Notes under the pieces: generated by a model
Seen by the model: the letters and a program-made list of their open reading frames with translations, nothing else
The model's database searches: none
What the model was told of the DNA's origin: nothing
In this document: positions 1 through 7,733 of the stretch, piece after piece
Numbering within the stretch: position 1 is the stretch's first letter
Layout: every line of letters starts with the position of its first letter
Position numbers and translations under genes: made by a program
Assembly: GCA_024998685.1 (NCBI GenBank)
Contig: JACOEH010000006.1
Location: 1 to 64,000, forward strand
Reading direction: 5' to 3'
Source: Nitrospira sp.
GTDB taxonomy: Bacteria > Nitrospirota > Nitrospiria > Nitrospirales > Nitrospiraceae
Length of the DNA stretch: 64,000 nucleotides

Positions 1-7
1 TACCCTA

Positions 8-51
8 AACCGGACAGATCATGTGCGACAACAACCGGACAGATCATGTGC
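8..51. repeat. Two 19-bp direct repeats (possible IS terminal repeats)
   Basis: AACCGGACAGATCATGTGC occurs exactly at 8-26 and again at 33-51, a 25-bp period. No gene covers it. Closely spaced direct repeats of this kind are typical of the ends of IS21-like and some IS481-like elements, so an insertion sequence may lie or have lain just left of the window. No transposase is visible, so the IS link is inference. Confidence 0.5.
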
Positions 52-136
52 TAGCTACACCCAGGCATCGCTTGCTTGACAGCGCATCGAGTATTCCACA
101 CAATCAGCGAATCTTGTCTAGATGAAGGGGGCTGTC

Positions 137-1621
137 ATGGGGTATTCACCGAGACTCTTCTTTGGCGGTCTCTCCGTGAAGAAAGGCAGGACGTTGCCGG
201 CTCCTGTCCCGACGCAGATCGTATCCAATGAGGAGTTTCTCCCGATTCGCCAAACGGACGAGCAGGCTTGTGTCGAGCGAGTCACGAGAGAGTTGGTGGA
301 AAAGGCGGCAGCCCGGCGTGGATTGACACGTCGAGATTTCTTGAAGACCACCGGTGGTATGGCGGCTGCGTTACTGGCCATGAACCATGCATTCGGCCGA
401 TTTTTCAACATCGGAGAAATCGAGCTGTTCGAAGCAACGGCGTTTGCCGAGCAGCAGGGGAATCCGTATTTTATCTTCGATGTGCAGACCCACTACGTCA
501 GTTCTCACTACGATCCTTCCGATGCCGAATCCAGTCGGAAGGGCGCCGTTTCCAAACAGGCATTGCTGTCGTTGAGAAAGCGCATTCGCGAGGCTGGGCT
601 CAACCCCAAATTGGCAGGAGATCAAGGCACTCTCGATGATCTATCCTGGAAGAATTTTGTGAAAGAAGTGTTTTTCGATAGTGAAACCGCCGTGGGACTC
701 ATCAGCACACCGCCGGGACCCTATCCACAAGAGGCCGTCGTCCCGCCGAAGGAGATGGCCCACATTCGAGACGAGATCAATAGGTTGGCCGGTTCGCAAC
801 GGATGCTGGCTCACGGTCTGGCGACACCACAGCTGGGTGCGACCGATTTGGAATTCATGGCGATGCAGGCGGAAACCCTCAAGATCGACGCCTGGAAATG
901 CTATACCGGTTCCTGCCCGAAGGGGTTCGATCGAGGCTGGAGGATGGACGATGAGCGCATTGCCTATCCCATGCTGGAACAAGCGCGAAAGCTCAATGTG
1001 AAGCGAATATGCGTCCACAAGGGACTGCCCCTCGGTCCTGTGCCGGACTATAACCATCCGAGAGATCTGATCAAGGCGGCGAAGGATTTTCCCGATCTCG
1101 ACTTTTTGGTATATCACTCCGGGCTCCGAGGCGTCGCATCCATCGATCAAATATTTGCAAAGACCGGTGAGATCCCATGGACCACCGAGTTCTGCCGGAT
1201 GAAGGATGCGGAGCCGAGTATCTCCAATATCTATATGGAGCTGGGTTCGACCTTCGCGCAATTGGTGACGACCTATCCGTTGATCTGTGCGCATCTGCTG
1301 GGACAGATTATCCGCTCGTTCGGCATTGATCACGTACTGTGGGGCACAGACTCCATCTGGTATGGGACACCGCAATGGCAGATCGAAGCATTTCGGCGAT
1401 TCGAGATTCCTCAGGAATTGATCGAGAAACATCAGTATCAGCCCCTGACGAGGCGGGTGAAGGAACGGGTTTTTGGATTAAATTCGGCCAGAGTGTTTGG
1501 AATCGATGTCGAAGCAAGACGGCGCGAGGTTCCGAATGACGTCTTAGGCCGACTCAGAATGAGCTATCTAGAAGAGGGGCCGGAGCCAAGCCGACGAGTG
1601 TACGGATGGGTGGCAGGGTAA
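137..1621 (+). CDS. Tat-exported amidohydrolase-family protein
   Basis: The product resembles the amidohydrolase_2 (TIM-barrel metal-dependent hydrolase) family; the substrate is unknown. A twin-arginine motif RRDFLKTT followed by a hydrophobic stretch lies near residue 65, so export through the Tat system after cofactor loading is expected. The n-region before the twin arginine is unusually long, about 60 residues. Barrel-type motifs follow: FDVQTHY near the N-terminus of the mature part, ICVHKG, FLVYHSG, and a C-terminal HVLWGTDSIWYG carrying the aspartate expected of the family. ATG 137 is preferred over the in-frame ATG at 122 because GAAGGGGG at 124-131 sits five bases before it. It stands alone, with possible IS repeats upstream. 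Confidence 0.75.
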   Translation: MGYSPRLFFGGLSVKKGRTLPAPVPTQIVSNEEFLPIRQTDEQACVERVTRELVEKAAARRGLTRRDFLKTTGGMAAALLAMNHAFGRFFNIGEIELFEATAFAEQQGNPYFIFDVQTHYVSSHYDPSDAESSRKGAVSKQALLSLRKRIREAGLNPKLAGDQGTLDDLSWKNFVKEVFFDSETAVGLISTPPGPYPQEAVVPPKEMAHIRDEINRLAGSQRMLAHGLATPQLGATDLEFMAMQAETLKIDAWKCYTGSCPKGFDRGWRMDDERIAYPMLEQARKLNVKRICVHKGLPLGPVPDYNHPRDLIKAAKDFPDLDFLVYHSGLRGVASIDQIFAKTGEIPWTTEFCRMKDAEPSISNIYMELGSTFAQLVTTYPLICAHLLGQIIRSFGIDHVLWGTDSIWYGTPQWQIEAFRRFEIPQELIEKHQYQPLTRRVKERVFGLNSARVFGIDVEARRREVPNDVLGRLRMSYLEEGPEPSRRVYGWVAG

Positions 1622-1802
1622 TGAGGCGGGTCCTGTCAATGAGCGTTCCACCCGTCCTCGCACCCCGCCCGGTGTAGGGATCCCGCTGCGGGCGATGGGT
1701 CAAGGCCGCGTCTCGGCGCGGTCAGGCGTTTGGGTGGGTGTGATAAAAACCTCAGCTCATTGACACCCGCATCAAGGGAAAAGGAGAGAAAGGACAAAAA
1801 TA

Positions 1803-2486
1803 ATGAAAAGCGAGGTTTTGTATCCCGGTGCGTTTCCGATGGTGCGTGTCGAGCTGGCAGAGGGAGAGCATATCAAAGCTGAGTCGGGTGCGATGGTGGC
1901 GTGCTCGCCGACCATCGACATTGAAAGCAAAATGGAGGGTGGATTTCTCGGAGCGCTGTCACGAAAGTTTCTGACGGGAGAGAAGTTCTTTTTCCAGACG
2001 CTGCGAGCCAGTCGCGGTGCCGGCGAAGTATTGCTTGCGCCGACCGTGCCGGGCGAGATCGTCGTTCTTGAGCTCGATGGCGTCAATGAGTATATGGTGC
2101 AGAAGGATGGATTCCTGGCTGGTGCCGATGGGGTTACGATCAACAGTCAGATGCAAAGTATGAGCCGAGGATTGCTGGGCGGGGAAGGATTCTTCATCCT
2201 TAAAATGAGCGGGAAGGGGATGCTGCTGCTGAACAGCTTCGGTGCCGTTCACAAGATCGAATTGAAACCGGGTCAGGAATATATCGTGGACAATAGCCAT
2301 CTGGTGGCTTGGTCCACTACCACCACATACAACATCGAAAAGGCCACTTCCGGATGGGTGGCCAGCTTCACATCAGGTGAAGGTTTTGTCTGCCGATTCC
2401 GCGGACCGGGTCTTGTGTTCATCCAAAGCCGCAATCCCGGCGGCTTTGGAGCGTGGGTCAGGCAGTTCATTCCTGTCGCTGAATGA
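1803..2486 (+). CDS. AIM24 / TIGR00266 family protein
   Basis: The 227-residue product matches the AIM24/TIGR00266 family: an opening that reads like LYPGAFPMVRVELAEGE, then ESGAMVACSP, glycine-rich turns (GGFLGALSRKFLTGE) and a C-terminal SGEGFVCRFRGPG. These proteins form a beta-prism-like fold; yeast AIM24 is mitochondrial, while the bacterial role is not established. There is no signal peptide, so it is probably cytoplasmic. A purine-rich AAAAGGAGAGAAAGG precedes the ATG. The M48 protease gene begins 16 bases after the stop, so the two are probably cotranscribed. Confidence 0.85.
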   Translation: MKSEVLYPGAFPMVRVELAEGEHIKAESGAMVACSPTIDIESKMEGGFLGALSRKFLTGEKFFFQTLRASRGAGEVLLAPTVPGEIVVLELDGVNEYMVQKDGFLAGADGVTINSQMQSMSRGLLGGEGFFILKMSGKGMLLLNSFGAVHKIELKPGQEYIVDNSHLVAWSTTTTYNIEKATSGWVASFTSGEGFVCRFRGPGLVFIQSRNPGGFGAWVRQFIPVAE

Positions 2487-2502
2487 ACGTGACCATCCTG
2501 TC

Positions 2503-3648
2503 ATGACTTCGCCTCCTAATGCGCTCTGCTTCGGTGATGAATTTCCTGCCAATGGTGCGCCGTGCCTTGTCCATGTCGAAGCCCACGGGCTCACGATGAT
2601 TGTTCTCTCGGATCAGGATGCAGGCGAGCGCCGTTCGGAATCTGTGCCTTTTTCAGAACTAACCGTCTCGGCAGGCGGGTTGGATCATGACCAACTCGTC
2701 GCAACCTGGAAAGGGGCGACGGGGGAGCGGACACTGTATCTCAAAAACCCCCATGTGATTCGTGCCTTCCGGCAAGCGGCACCGGATCACTTGACGATAT
2801 CGCTTGAACGAGCGGCGGAACAGGTTCGTCAGGTCCGGCAACGACATCGAATCGTATGGAGCATTGTGGGAGGGATGCTTTTGATTGTGGTGCTGGGGCT
2901 TTGGTTTGGGAGCGACTTGCTGGTGGAACTTGCCGTCGATCGAATTCCAATCGAATGGGAGCAGAAGTTGGGTGAGTCCGCGTATCACGATTTTCTTGCT
3001 CGCCAGGAGATCATGAATGAAGGTCTCGCCGTGGCAGCGGTCAAAGAGATGACTCATCGCCTGACCGCGGCAATCCCGGAGAACCCCTACACATTCGAGA
3101 TCACCGTCGTGAAAAGCGATGTGGTCAATGCCTTTGCCCTCCCCGGTGGGTATATCGTCGTCTTCACAGGATTGATGAAAAAGGCGGAAAGCCCGGAAGA
3201 AGTGTCAGGTGTGTTGGCCCATGAGCTGAACCATGTGCTCCAGCGGCATGGACTCGAACGGATCGTCAAGCAGTTGGGCTTTACGGCCGTCGTGTCGATC
3301 GTGTTGGGAAACCAGCAGGGGCTGGGTGGCGTCATGAAGCAGCTCGGTGTGGAGCTGATGACGTTGAAGTTCGGGCGAGCACAGGAGACGGAGGCGGATT
3401 TGACCGGTCTTCAACTGCTCTACCGTGCGAAGATCAATCCCAATGGCATGATCACCTTCTTCCAACGGTTAGCGAAGAAGGATGAAGGACGAGTGGAATG
3501 GCTCTCCACCCATCCGATGAGCAGCTCCAGGGCCGATCGTCTGGAAGCTGAGATCGCAGGCATGCCGAAGCAACCCCCTGAGCCGTTTACATTCGATTGG
3601 ACCAAAGTCCGAGCCTCGCTTGGTGCTCACAGCGGTGGTAGCCCGTGA
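2503..3648 (+). CDS. M48-family zinc metalloprotease with membrane anchor
   Basis: The product is a 381-residue membrane-bound peptidase of the M48 (HtpX/Ste24/Oma1) superfamily. The zinc site is visible: HELNH at about residues 240-244 and the downstream ETEAD glutamate at about 295. The N-terminal ~115 residues are soluble and of unknown function; one transmembrane helix (about 117-140, rich in I, V and L) follows, which places the catalytic domain probably outside the cytoplasm. The ORF extends upstream to 2377, but that would overlap the AIM24 gene by over 100 bases, so ATG 2503 is chosen. Such proteases usually act in envelope quality control. Its stop overlaps the next start (GTGA), which indicates translational coupling. 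Confidence 0.85.
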   Translation: MTSPPNALCFGDEFPANGAPCLVHVEAHGLTMIVLSDQDAGERRSESVPFSELTVSAGGLDHDQLVATWKGATGERTLYLKNPHVIRAFRQAAPDHLTISLERAAEQVRQVRQRHRIVWSIVGGMLLIVVLGLWFGSDLLVELAVDRIPIEWEQKLGESAYHDFLARQEIMNEGLAVAAVKEMTHRLTAAIPENPYTFEITVVKSDVVNAFALPGGYIVVFTGLMKKAESPEEVSGVLAHELNHVLQRHGLERIVKQLGFTAVVSIVLGNQQGLGGVMKQLGVELMTLKFGRAQETEADLTGLQLLYRAKINPNGMITFFQRLAKKDEGRVEWLSTHPMSSSRADRLEAEIAGMPKQPPEPFTFDWTKVRASLGAHSGGSP

Positions 3649-4145
3649 ATCGCTCGGGGCCGATCCGAATCGGAATCATTGCCGATACCCATGGCCTCTT
3701 CGACTCGACGATTGTGCGACATTTTCATGGCGTGAATCATATTCTCCATGCCGGCGACATCGGTAAACAATCGATCATCGAACAGCTTGAGACAATCGCC
3801 CCTGTGACGGCCGTCTCAGGCAATGTCGATGAATACGAAGAGAGCGGCTTCCCGAGAGAGGCCATCATCCAACTGAATGGCGTCCGCACCGCTATTCGGC
3901 ATGTGGTATTTGAAGCTGGAAAACTGACCAAAGAAGGAAGAGCGTTTCTCGATCGTACCAGACCAGACATCTGCATCTTCGGTCATACCCATCAACCGAA
4001 GAATGAATGGCTAAAAGGCACGCTGTTATTTAACCCGGGATCGGCCGGTCCGAAGCGGTTCAAGCTGTCACGAAGGCTGGGATTTCTCACGATCAGTGAA
4101 GGCAAAGTAAGCGCGTATCATGTCACACTTGCCGACCGTGCATGA
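3645..4145 (+). CDS. YfcE/MJ0936-type metallophosphoesterase
   Basis: This is a 166-residue calcineurin-like phosphoesterase of the YfcE/MJ0936 class. The metal-site motifs are in order: D-x-H in IADTHG, GD in LHAGDIG, GN(V)D in VSGNVDE, and GHTHQP with the following NPGS. Relatives hydrolyse phosphodiesters in vitro with divalent metals; the physiological substrate is generally unknown. The GTG start overlaps the protease stop by four bases, so it is the last gene of a three-gene unit with the AIM24 and M48 genes. Confidence 0.9.
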   Translation: MNRSGPIRIGIIADTHGLFDSTIVRHFHGVNHILHAGDIGKQSIIEQLETIAPVTAVSGNVDEYEESGFPREAIIQLNGVRTAIRHVVFEAGKLTKEGRAFLDRTRPDICIFGHTHQPKNEWLKGTLLFNPGSAGPKRFKLSRRLGFLTISEGKVSAYHVTLADRA

Positions 4146-4268
4146 AGTCTCATCCGGGAGGTAACTTCTTACATATCCGGTCGAATAGCCGGCAAGGGCC
4201 GTGAAGATGTGGAGACAAGGCTTGCATTGAAGCCATCCGAATCGAAGTGCTAGACTTGACCGGGTAAG

Positions 4269-4490
4269 ATGAGCATGTCTGGGAAGTCTGATCATAGAGA
4301 GACGATTGAGCAGAACGGCGAGACAGGGCTTCAGCCTGACCCCGTGATTGAAGCGTATAAGCGGGACATCGATCGTTCATTACTCCGGGAAAACTTAAAG
4401 CTCACGGTCGAGCAACGATTTCTTAAGCTGTCCGAGCTTCAACGGCTGGCAACCGAGCTGAGGAAGGCTGGTTCGGTCAGCTCCTCATGA
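4269..4490 (+). CDS. Small helical protein paired with a nucleotidyltransferase
   Basis: This 73-residue acidic protein is predicted to be mostly helical (PVIEAYKRDIDRSLLRENLKL, then an EQRFLKLSELQRLATELRK helix). I recognise no named family. Its stop overlaps the start of the downstream nucleotidyltransferase gene (ATGA at 4487-4490), so the two are translationally coupled. Size, charge and order resemble the antitoxin half of a toxin-antitoxin pair, but it could equally be a substrate-recruiting partner. The toxin-antitoxin reading is inference. Confidence 0.6.
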   Translation: MSMSGKSDHRETIEQNGETGLQPDPVIEAYKRDIDRSLLRENLKLTVEQRFLKLSELQRLATELRKAGSVSSS

Positions 4491-4984
4491 CAGATTTCGC
4501 GACGCTCATCAGACTCCTCGTCAAACACGACATCGACTTCATCATTATCGGAGGAGCTGCTGCGACCACCCATGGATCGGCTCGGCTGACCCAAGACCTT
4601 GATATCGTCTATGGCCGCACGCCCCAGAACATGGCTCGGTTGGCAGCCTGTCTGGTTCCCTACAAACCGTATCTTCGAGGAGTGCCGCCAGGGTTGCCCT
4701 TCCAGTTTGATGCCTCGACGATCCAACGCGGCCTGAATTTTACACTCACGACTGAACTCGGGGACCTTGACCTCTTTGGCGAGATTCCTGAGGGAGGTCG
4801 CTACGAGGATTTGATTCCTCATACCATCACAATCACCGTGTTCGGCGCGACATGCCGATGTCTCGGTCTCAAGCGCTTGATCGAAGTGAAGCGCGCAGCC
4901 GGACGGCCGCGCGATCTCGAAGCGGTGGCCGAGTTGGAAGCACTTCTCGAGGAACGCGAAGACCGATCCGCCACCGATAGCTGA
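4487..4984 (+). CDS. Nucleotidyltransferase-fold protein (MNT/AbiEii-like)
   Basis: This 165-residue protein has a minimal nucleotidyltransferase core: a GGAAATTHGS loop followed by the DLD motif in TQDLDIVYG (about residues 37-41), and a third acidic position in ELGDLDLFGE. The C-terminal GLKRLIEVKRAAGRPRDLEAV region is typical of stand-alone nucleotidyltransferases annotated as AbiEii-like toxins or MNT antitoxins. It is coupled to the 73-residue gene upstream. Family knowledge suggests AMP or NMP transfer to tRNA or to a partner protein; which of these applies cannot be seen here. Confidence 0.75.
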   Translation: MTDFATLIRLLVKHDIDFIIIGGAAATTHGSARLTQDLDIVYGRTPQNMARLAACLVPYKPYLRGVPPGLPFQFDASTIQRGLNFTLTTELGDLDLFGEIPEGGRYEDLIPHTITITVFGATCRCLGLKRLIEVKRAAGRPRDLEAVAELEALLEEREDRSATDS

Positions 4985-5076
4985 ATCGCTCTCTAGAGTC
5001 TGGATGCGCAATAGAAGCGCATGATACTCAGAAGAAATAGCTGAATGTGTCTACCGTTTAAGGAGGGAAGAAGATC

Positions 5077-5640
5077 ATGAACTATTCCATGCGCCGAATT
5101 GTGGCCGCAGCCGCGGTGCTAGGTGTTATGACGGTCAGCACTGGATGCTACGGCCCGTTCAATCTCACGAAGAATGTCTATCACTGGAACAGCAACGTCA
5201 AAGGCAGCGGTGAAGTGAACAGTAAATGGATGAGGGAATTCGTGTTTTTCGGCATGTTTATCATACCGGTGTATGAATTTTCGCTATTGTTGGATACCTT
5301 CATTTTCAACTCGATCCATTTTTGGACCGGCGATAGCCCGATCAAATCTTCTGATCTACAGAACGACGGCACGAGAGTGGCCACTCTCGGAGAGACCACG
5401 ATCCGATGGACTTCTTTAAAGGATGGTGCAACCGTGACCTATGAACGCGATGGGGTTGCCGAACGCCAGGCCACGATCGAGCCCAATGCGACGGGCTATC
5501 GGCTCATCGATGAGAATGGAAGCCTTTTGTCGGAGGCGGAGTACGGAACCGATGGGAGTGTTCGTCTTCTCGATGGCGAGTGCCGGGTAGTCAATCGATG
5601 GAGCAAGGAGCAACTGCAATCCATCGCTCAGCGGCAATAG
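5077..5640 (+). CDS. DUF3332-family lipoprotein
   Basis: The 187-residue product has an N-terminal signal with a lipobox-like STGC (cysteine near residue 24), then GPFNLTKNVYHWN and a hydrophobic segment FVFFGMFIIPVYEFSLLLD. This matches DUF3332, a family of small envelope proteins of unknown function. The C-terminal half is polar and beta-rich. AAGGAGGG lies upstream of the ATG. Its neighbours are other envelope proteins; no operon partner is evident. Confidence 0.8.
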   Translation: MNYSMRRIVAAAAVLGVMTVSTGCYGPFNLTKNVYHWNSNVKGSGEVNSKWMREFVFFGMFIIPVYEFSLLLDTFIFNSIHFWTGDSPIKSSDLQNDGTRVATLGETTIRWTSLKDGATVTYERDGVAERQATIEPNATGYRLIDENGSLLSEAEYGTDGSVRLLDGECRVVNRWSKEQLQSIAQRQ

Positions 5641-5715
5641 TCCAATGCCCGGGGAAGCGGTTGTCTTGAAAAGTTGTAGGATATTGAAAGAGTTTGTCGA
5701 ACCGACCGTCGAGGA

Positions 5716-6399
5716 TCAAAAGCGCAGTCCTACGCCCAGCAACCCATAGTGGGTGCGGAAATCAATGGCCAGTCCCTCCCAATGATAGTCGGACGAGAGA
5801 TACCGGTATTCGCCGTACAGAAAGACCGCAACAGTTCGCTGCGTATTGAACAGTGGAACGTGGGGGCTAAGAACCACTTGTGCTCCGCCGAGAAATTGAT
5901 GGGTAAAGGCGCGGGCTGAGTCAAAGTCTTTATCATCTCTCCCCGCAATGTTTGGATTGAGCAGTGTACCGTGAGACCATCCGATGCCGGCTCCGATGTA
6001 CGGGCGGATCCTTTCCCCCGGATAGCGTAGGATCAGGTTGAACGTAGTATTGATAATGAGCAGGTCCGAGCGACCGGTTCCATGGTTCTGCCCATTGGCA
6101 ACGTTGGGAAAGGAGACAGCCGTGCCGTGCACGTTGGAATCCAGTTCAAGCCCCACCATTCGACGTAGTGCGGAAGGAAAGAGCCCGACCTTGAACCCAG
6201 CACCGAATCCGTCTTGAATCGAGCTGGGAACAGTTGTTTCTTGGTTGAAAATATTCATATCACGGGGCCACGAGCCCAACGCATACGCGCTCAATTCCAC
6301 ATCGCCGAATTCGCCCGCTATAGCCACATCTCGTAAGCACAAGCAGCAGAGCAGCAGAATGGGTGGAATAATCAGGCGTGCGAGGGAAGCAAGTCCCAC
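5716..6399 (-). CDS. Outer-membrane beta-barrel protein
   Basis: This is a 227-residue protein with a cleavable signal (a long hydrophobic LLLCCLCLRDVAIAG) followed by alternating hydrophobic and polar strands and a C-terminal aromatic residue (GLLGVGLRF), the signature of a small outer-membrane barrel. RPYIGAGIGWSHG is a typical barrel strand-turn. It resembles OmpW/Opa-like porin-family barrels, but I cannot assign a specific family. It lies downstream of the TRL gene on the same strand and is separated from it by a terminator-like hairpin. Confidence 0.75.
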   Translation of the reverse strand: MGLASLARLIIPPILLLCCLCLRDVAIAGEFGDVELSAYALGSWPRDMNIFNQETTVPSSIQDGFGAGFKVGLFPSALRRMVGLELDSNVHGTAVSFPNVANGQNHGTGRSDLLIINTTFNLILRYPGERIRPYIGAGIGWSHGTLLNPNIAGRDDKDFDSARAFTHQFLGGAQVVLSPHVPLFNTQRTVAVFLYGEYRYLSSDYHWEGLAIDFRTHYGLLGVGLRF

Positions 6400-6425
6400 A
6401 GTTGTACGGAAGGATGAAAACGAAA

Positions 6426-6466
6426 GTGAAAGGGCCTTCCGGCAGTTGCTCCGGAGACCCTTTCAC
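6426..6466 (-). terminator. Rho-independent terminator after the TRL gene
   Basis: GTGAAAGGG (6426-6434) pairs perfectly with CCCTTTCAC (6458-6466), and an inner TCCGG/CCGGA stem continues the hairpin. On the minus strand a T-rich tail (TTTCGTTTT) follows. It lies just past the TRL gene stop at 6485 and so separates that gene from the barrel gene. Confidence 0.75.
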
Positions 6467-6484
6467 AGCGTGTGCTAGAGTGGA

Positions 6485-6808
6485 TCAGCTACCCCGAACA
6501 ATCGTGCACCATTCGCCCAAAATGCCTAGAATATTCTTGGCAGAGTGGTCGACGACGGCGACGGTGGTGATGCCACCGGCCGCCTTGGCGGCTGTAATGC
6601 TTGCATCACCGGTGGCAACCCAACCGAGAATCGATTGGCCGCATGCCTTGCCCTCTTTGGTGGCTGCTGACGCGTCGGTTGCGACGGTGCCATACTTCAC
6701 TTCAGTGTAGATTCCGCCCAACATCGGAGTGGCGACGATTTGACAGCCGCTCAAACCGAGGCCCACTAGGGCAATGACTGCGAGGGAAAGGCGGGATGCG
6801 TGCTTCAT
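6485..6808 (-). CDS. TRL-domain lipoprotein
   Basis: The 107-residue product has a lipoprotein signal (lipobox LSGC, cysteine near residue 22) followed by the pattern of TRL (tRNA-associated locus protein) domains: PMLGGIYTEVKYG, then SATKEGKACGQSILGWVATGD and repeated short A/G segments. The family consists of small exported proteins of unknown function. An AGGAGG-type site (cctcct on the plus strand at about 6812-6817) precedes the ATG. It is probably monocistronic because a terminator follows. Confidence 0.85.
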   Translation of the reverse strand: MKHASRLSLAVIALVGLGLSGCQIVATPMLGGIYTEVKYGTVATDASAATKEGKACGQSILGWVATGDASITAAKAAGGITTVAVVDHSAKNILGILGEWCTIVRGS

Positions 6809-6994
6809 AGGTCCTCCTTAATAGAAGTTAAATAGTTTGACTGCCTAGGTAACGGAGGCAATCATCGATTGCGGAGTATAGTCGCACGCATGACGTTCGT
6901 CAATTTTAAATTGGGCCGGGCGAGCAAGTGAATTATGGCATTTGGTCTTGCCTCTGAGCCGGTGATTAAGTAAGAATACTGGAGCTAAGAAAAG

Positions 6995-7025
6995 TTGTTG
7001 CGCTGCGCTTCGATTCGTCTATAAT
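6995..7025 (+). promoter_or_regulatory. Candidate sigma-70 promoter for the DUF3015 gene
   Basis: TATAAT at 7020-7025 is a perfect -10 box. Upstream, TTGCGC (6998-7003) is 16 bp away and TTGTTG (6995-7000) is 19 bp away, so the -35 is weak. The site lies about 140 bp before the DUF3015 start, within the 358-bp gene-free gap 6809-7166, where I see nothing else except the divergent promoter region of the TRL gene. Confidence 0.5.
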
Positions 7026-7166
7026 TGCCGTCCAGCAGGAGTAGACCTAGTCACTTCCCTAGTGGGCAGCTTTTTTATAAACATCGATAGTCAGTTTGGG
7101 TATACTTCGTCTCAGTGTTTTTGCAGTAGCGATGGGTGCTTAACTAATTCTAACGGAGGAGGACTT

Positions 7167-7676
7167 ATGTTGAAGAAAGTGCTCTTATTGTCTGTCGCCG
7201 TGCTGTTGGGCGCTCAAGTGGGGCTGGCAATGGCGTCAAATCCAGACACCGGTCCTGGCTGTGGTCTAGGAAAGCTGGCCTGGGGAGAATACAAGGGCCA
7301 GAAGGAAATCGCTCCACAAGTGCTGCAGGCGACCACGAACGGTACTTTTGGTAGCCAAACGTTCGGGATCAGCTTTGGGACTTCCGGCTGCACCAACGAC
7401 GGCAAGATCATGAGCGAGCAGAAGACAACCATGTTCGCATCGTTGAACTTCGAGGCGCTCACTGCGGAGATGGCTCAGGGACAAGGTGAACACCTTGCTT
7501 CGTTGGCTTCTTTGATGGGTGTCCCTACTGAGCAGCACCCAGCTTTCTTCGCCATGACCCAGGAGCGGTATACGTCCTTGGTTCAAGCCGGGGAAGCTTC
7601 TCCGGTGGCATTGGTGAAGTCCCTGAACGATGTGATCGCGGGCCATCCGGTCCTGGCACAAGCCTCGGGACACTGA
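7167..7676 (+). CDS. DUF3015-family secreted protein
   Basis: The 169-residue product has a signal peptide (MLKKVLLLSVAVLLGAQVGL, cleavage after AMA). The mature part begins with the PGCGLGKLAWGE pattern of DUF3015 and contains SFGTSGCTNDGKI with paired cysteines. The function is unknown; members are periplasmic. ATG 7167 is chosen because TAACGGAGGAGG lies just before it; the longer reading frame from 7062 lacks a site. A strong terminator follows the stop. Confidence 0.85.
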   Translation: MLKKVLLLSVAVLLGAQVGLAMASNPDTGPGCGLGKLAWGEYKGQKEIAPQVLQATTNGTFGSQTFGISFGTSGCTNDGKIMSEQKTTMFASLNFEALTAEMAQGQGEHLASLASLMGVPTEQHPAFFAMTQERYTSLVQAGEASPVALVKSLNDVIAGHPVLAQASGH

Positions 7677-7685
7677 GGTATTATA

Positions 7686-7713
7686 GGGGCCCTGACAGGG
7701 TTGTCAGGGCCCC
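7686..7713 (+). terminator. Strong hairpin terminator after the DUF3015 gene
   Basis: GGGGCCCTGACA (7686-7697) and TGTCAGGGCCCC (7702-7713) form a perfect 12-bp stem with a 4-base loop, followed by a pyrimidine-rich TTGCTGTCTCTTGTC. The earliest possible start of the next gene (TTG 7701) falls inside this hairpin. Confidence 0.75.
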
Positions 7714-7733
7714 TTGCTGTCTCTTGTCAAACC

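Noticed and set aside
641-1432. 263-residue minus-strand frame opposite the amidohydrolase
   Set aside because: It has no family pattern; the plus-strand gene has a Tat signal and conserved motifs.
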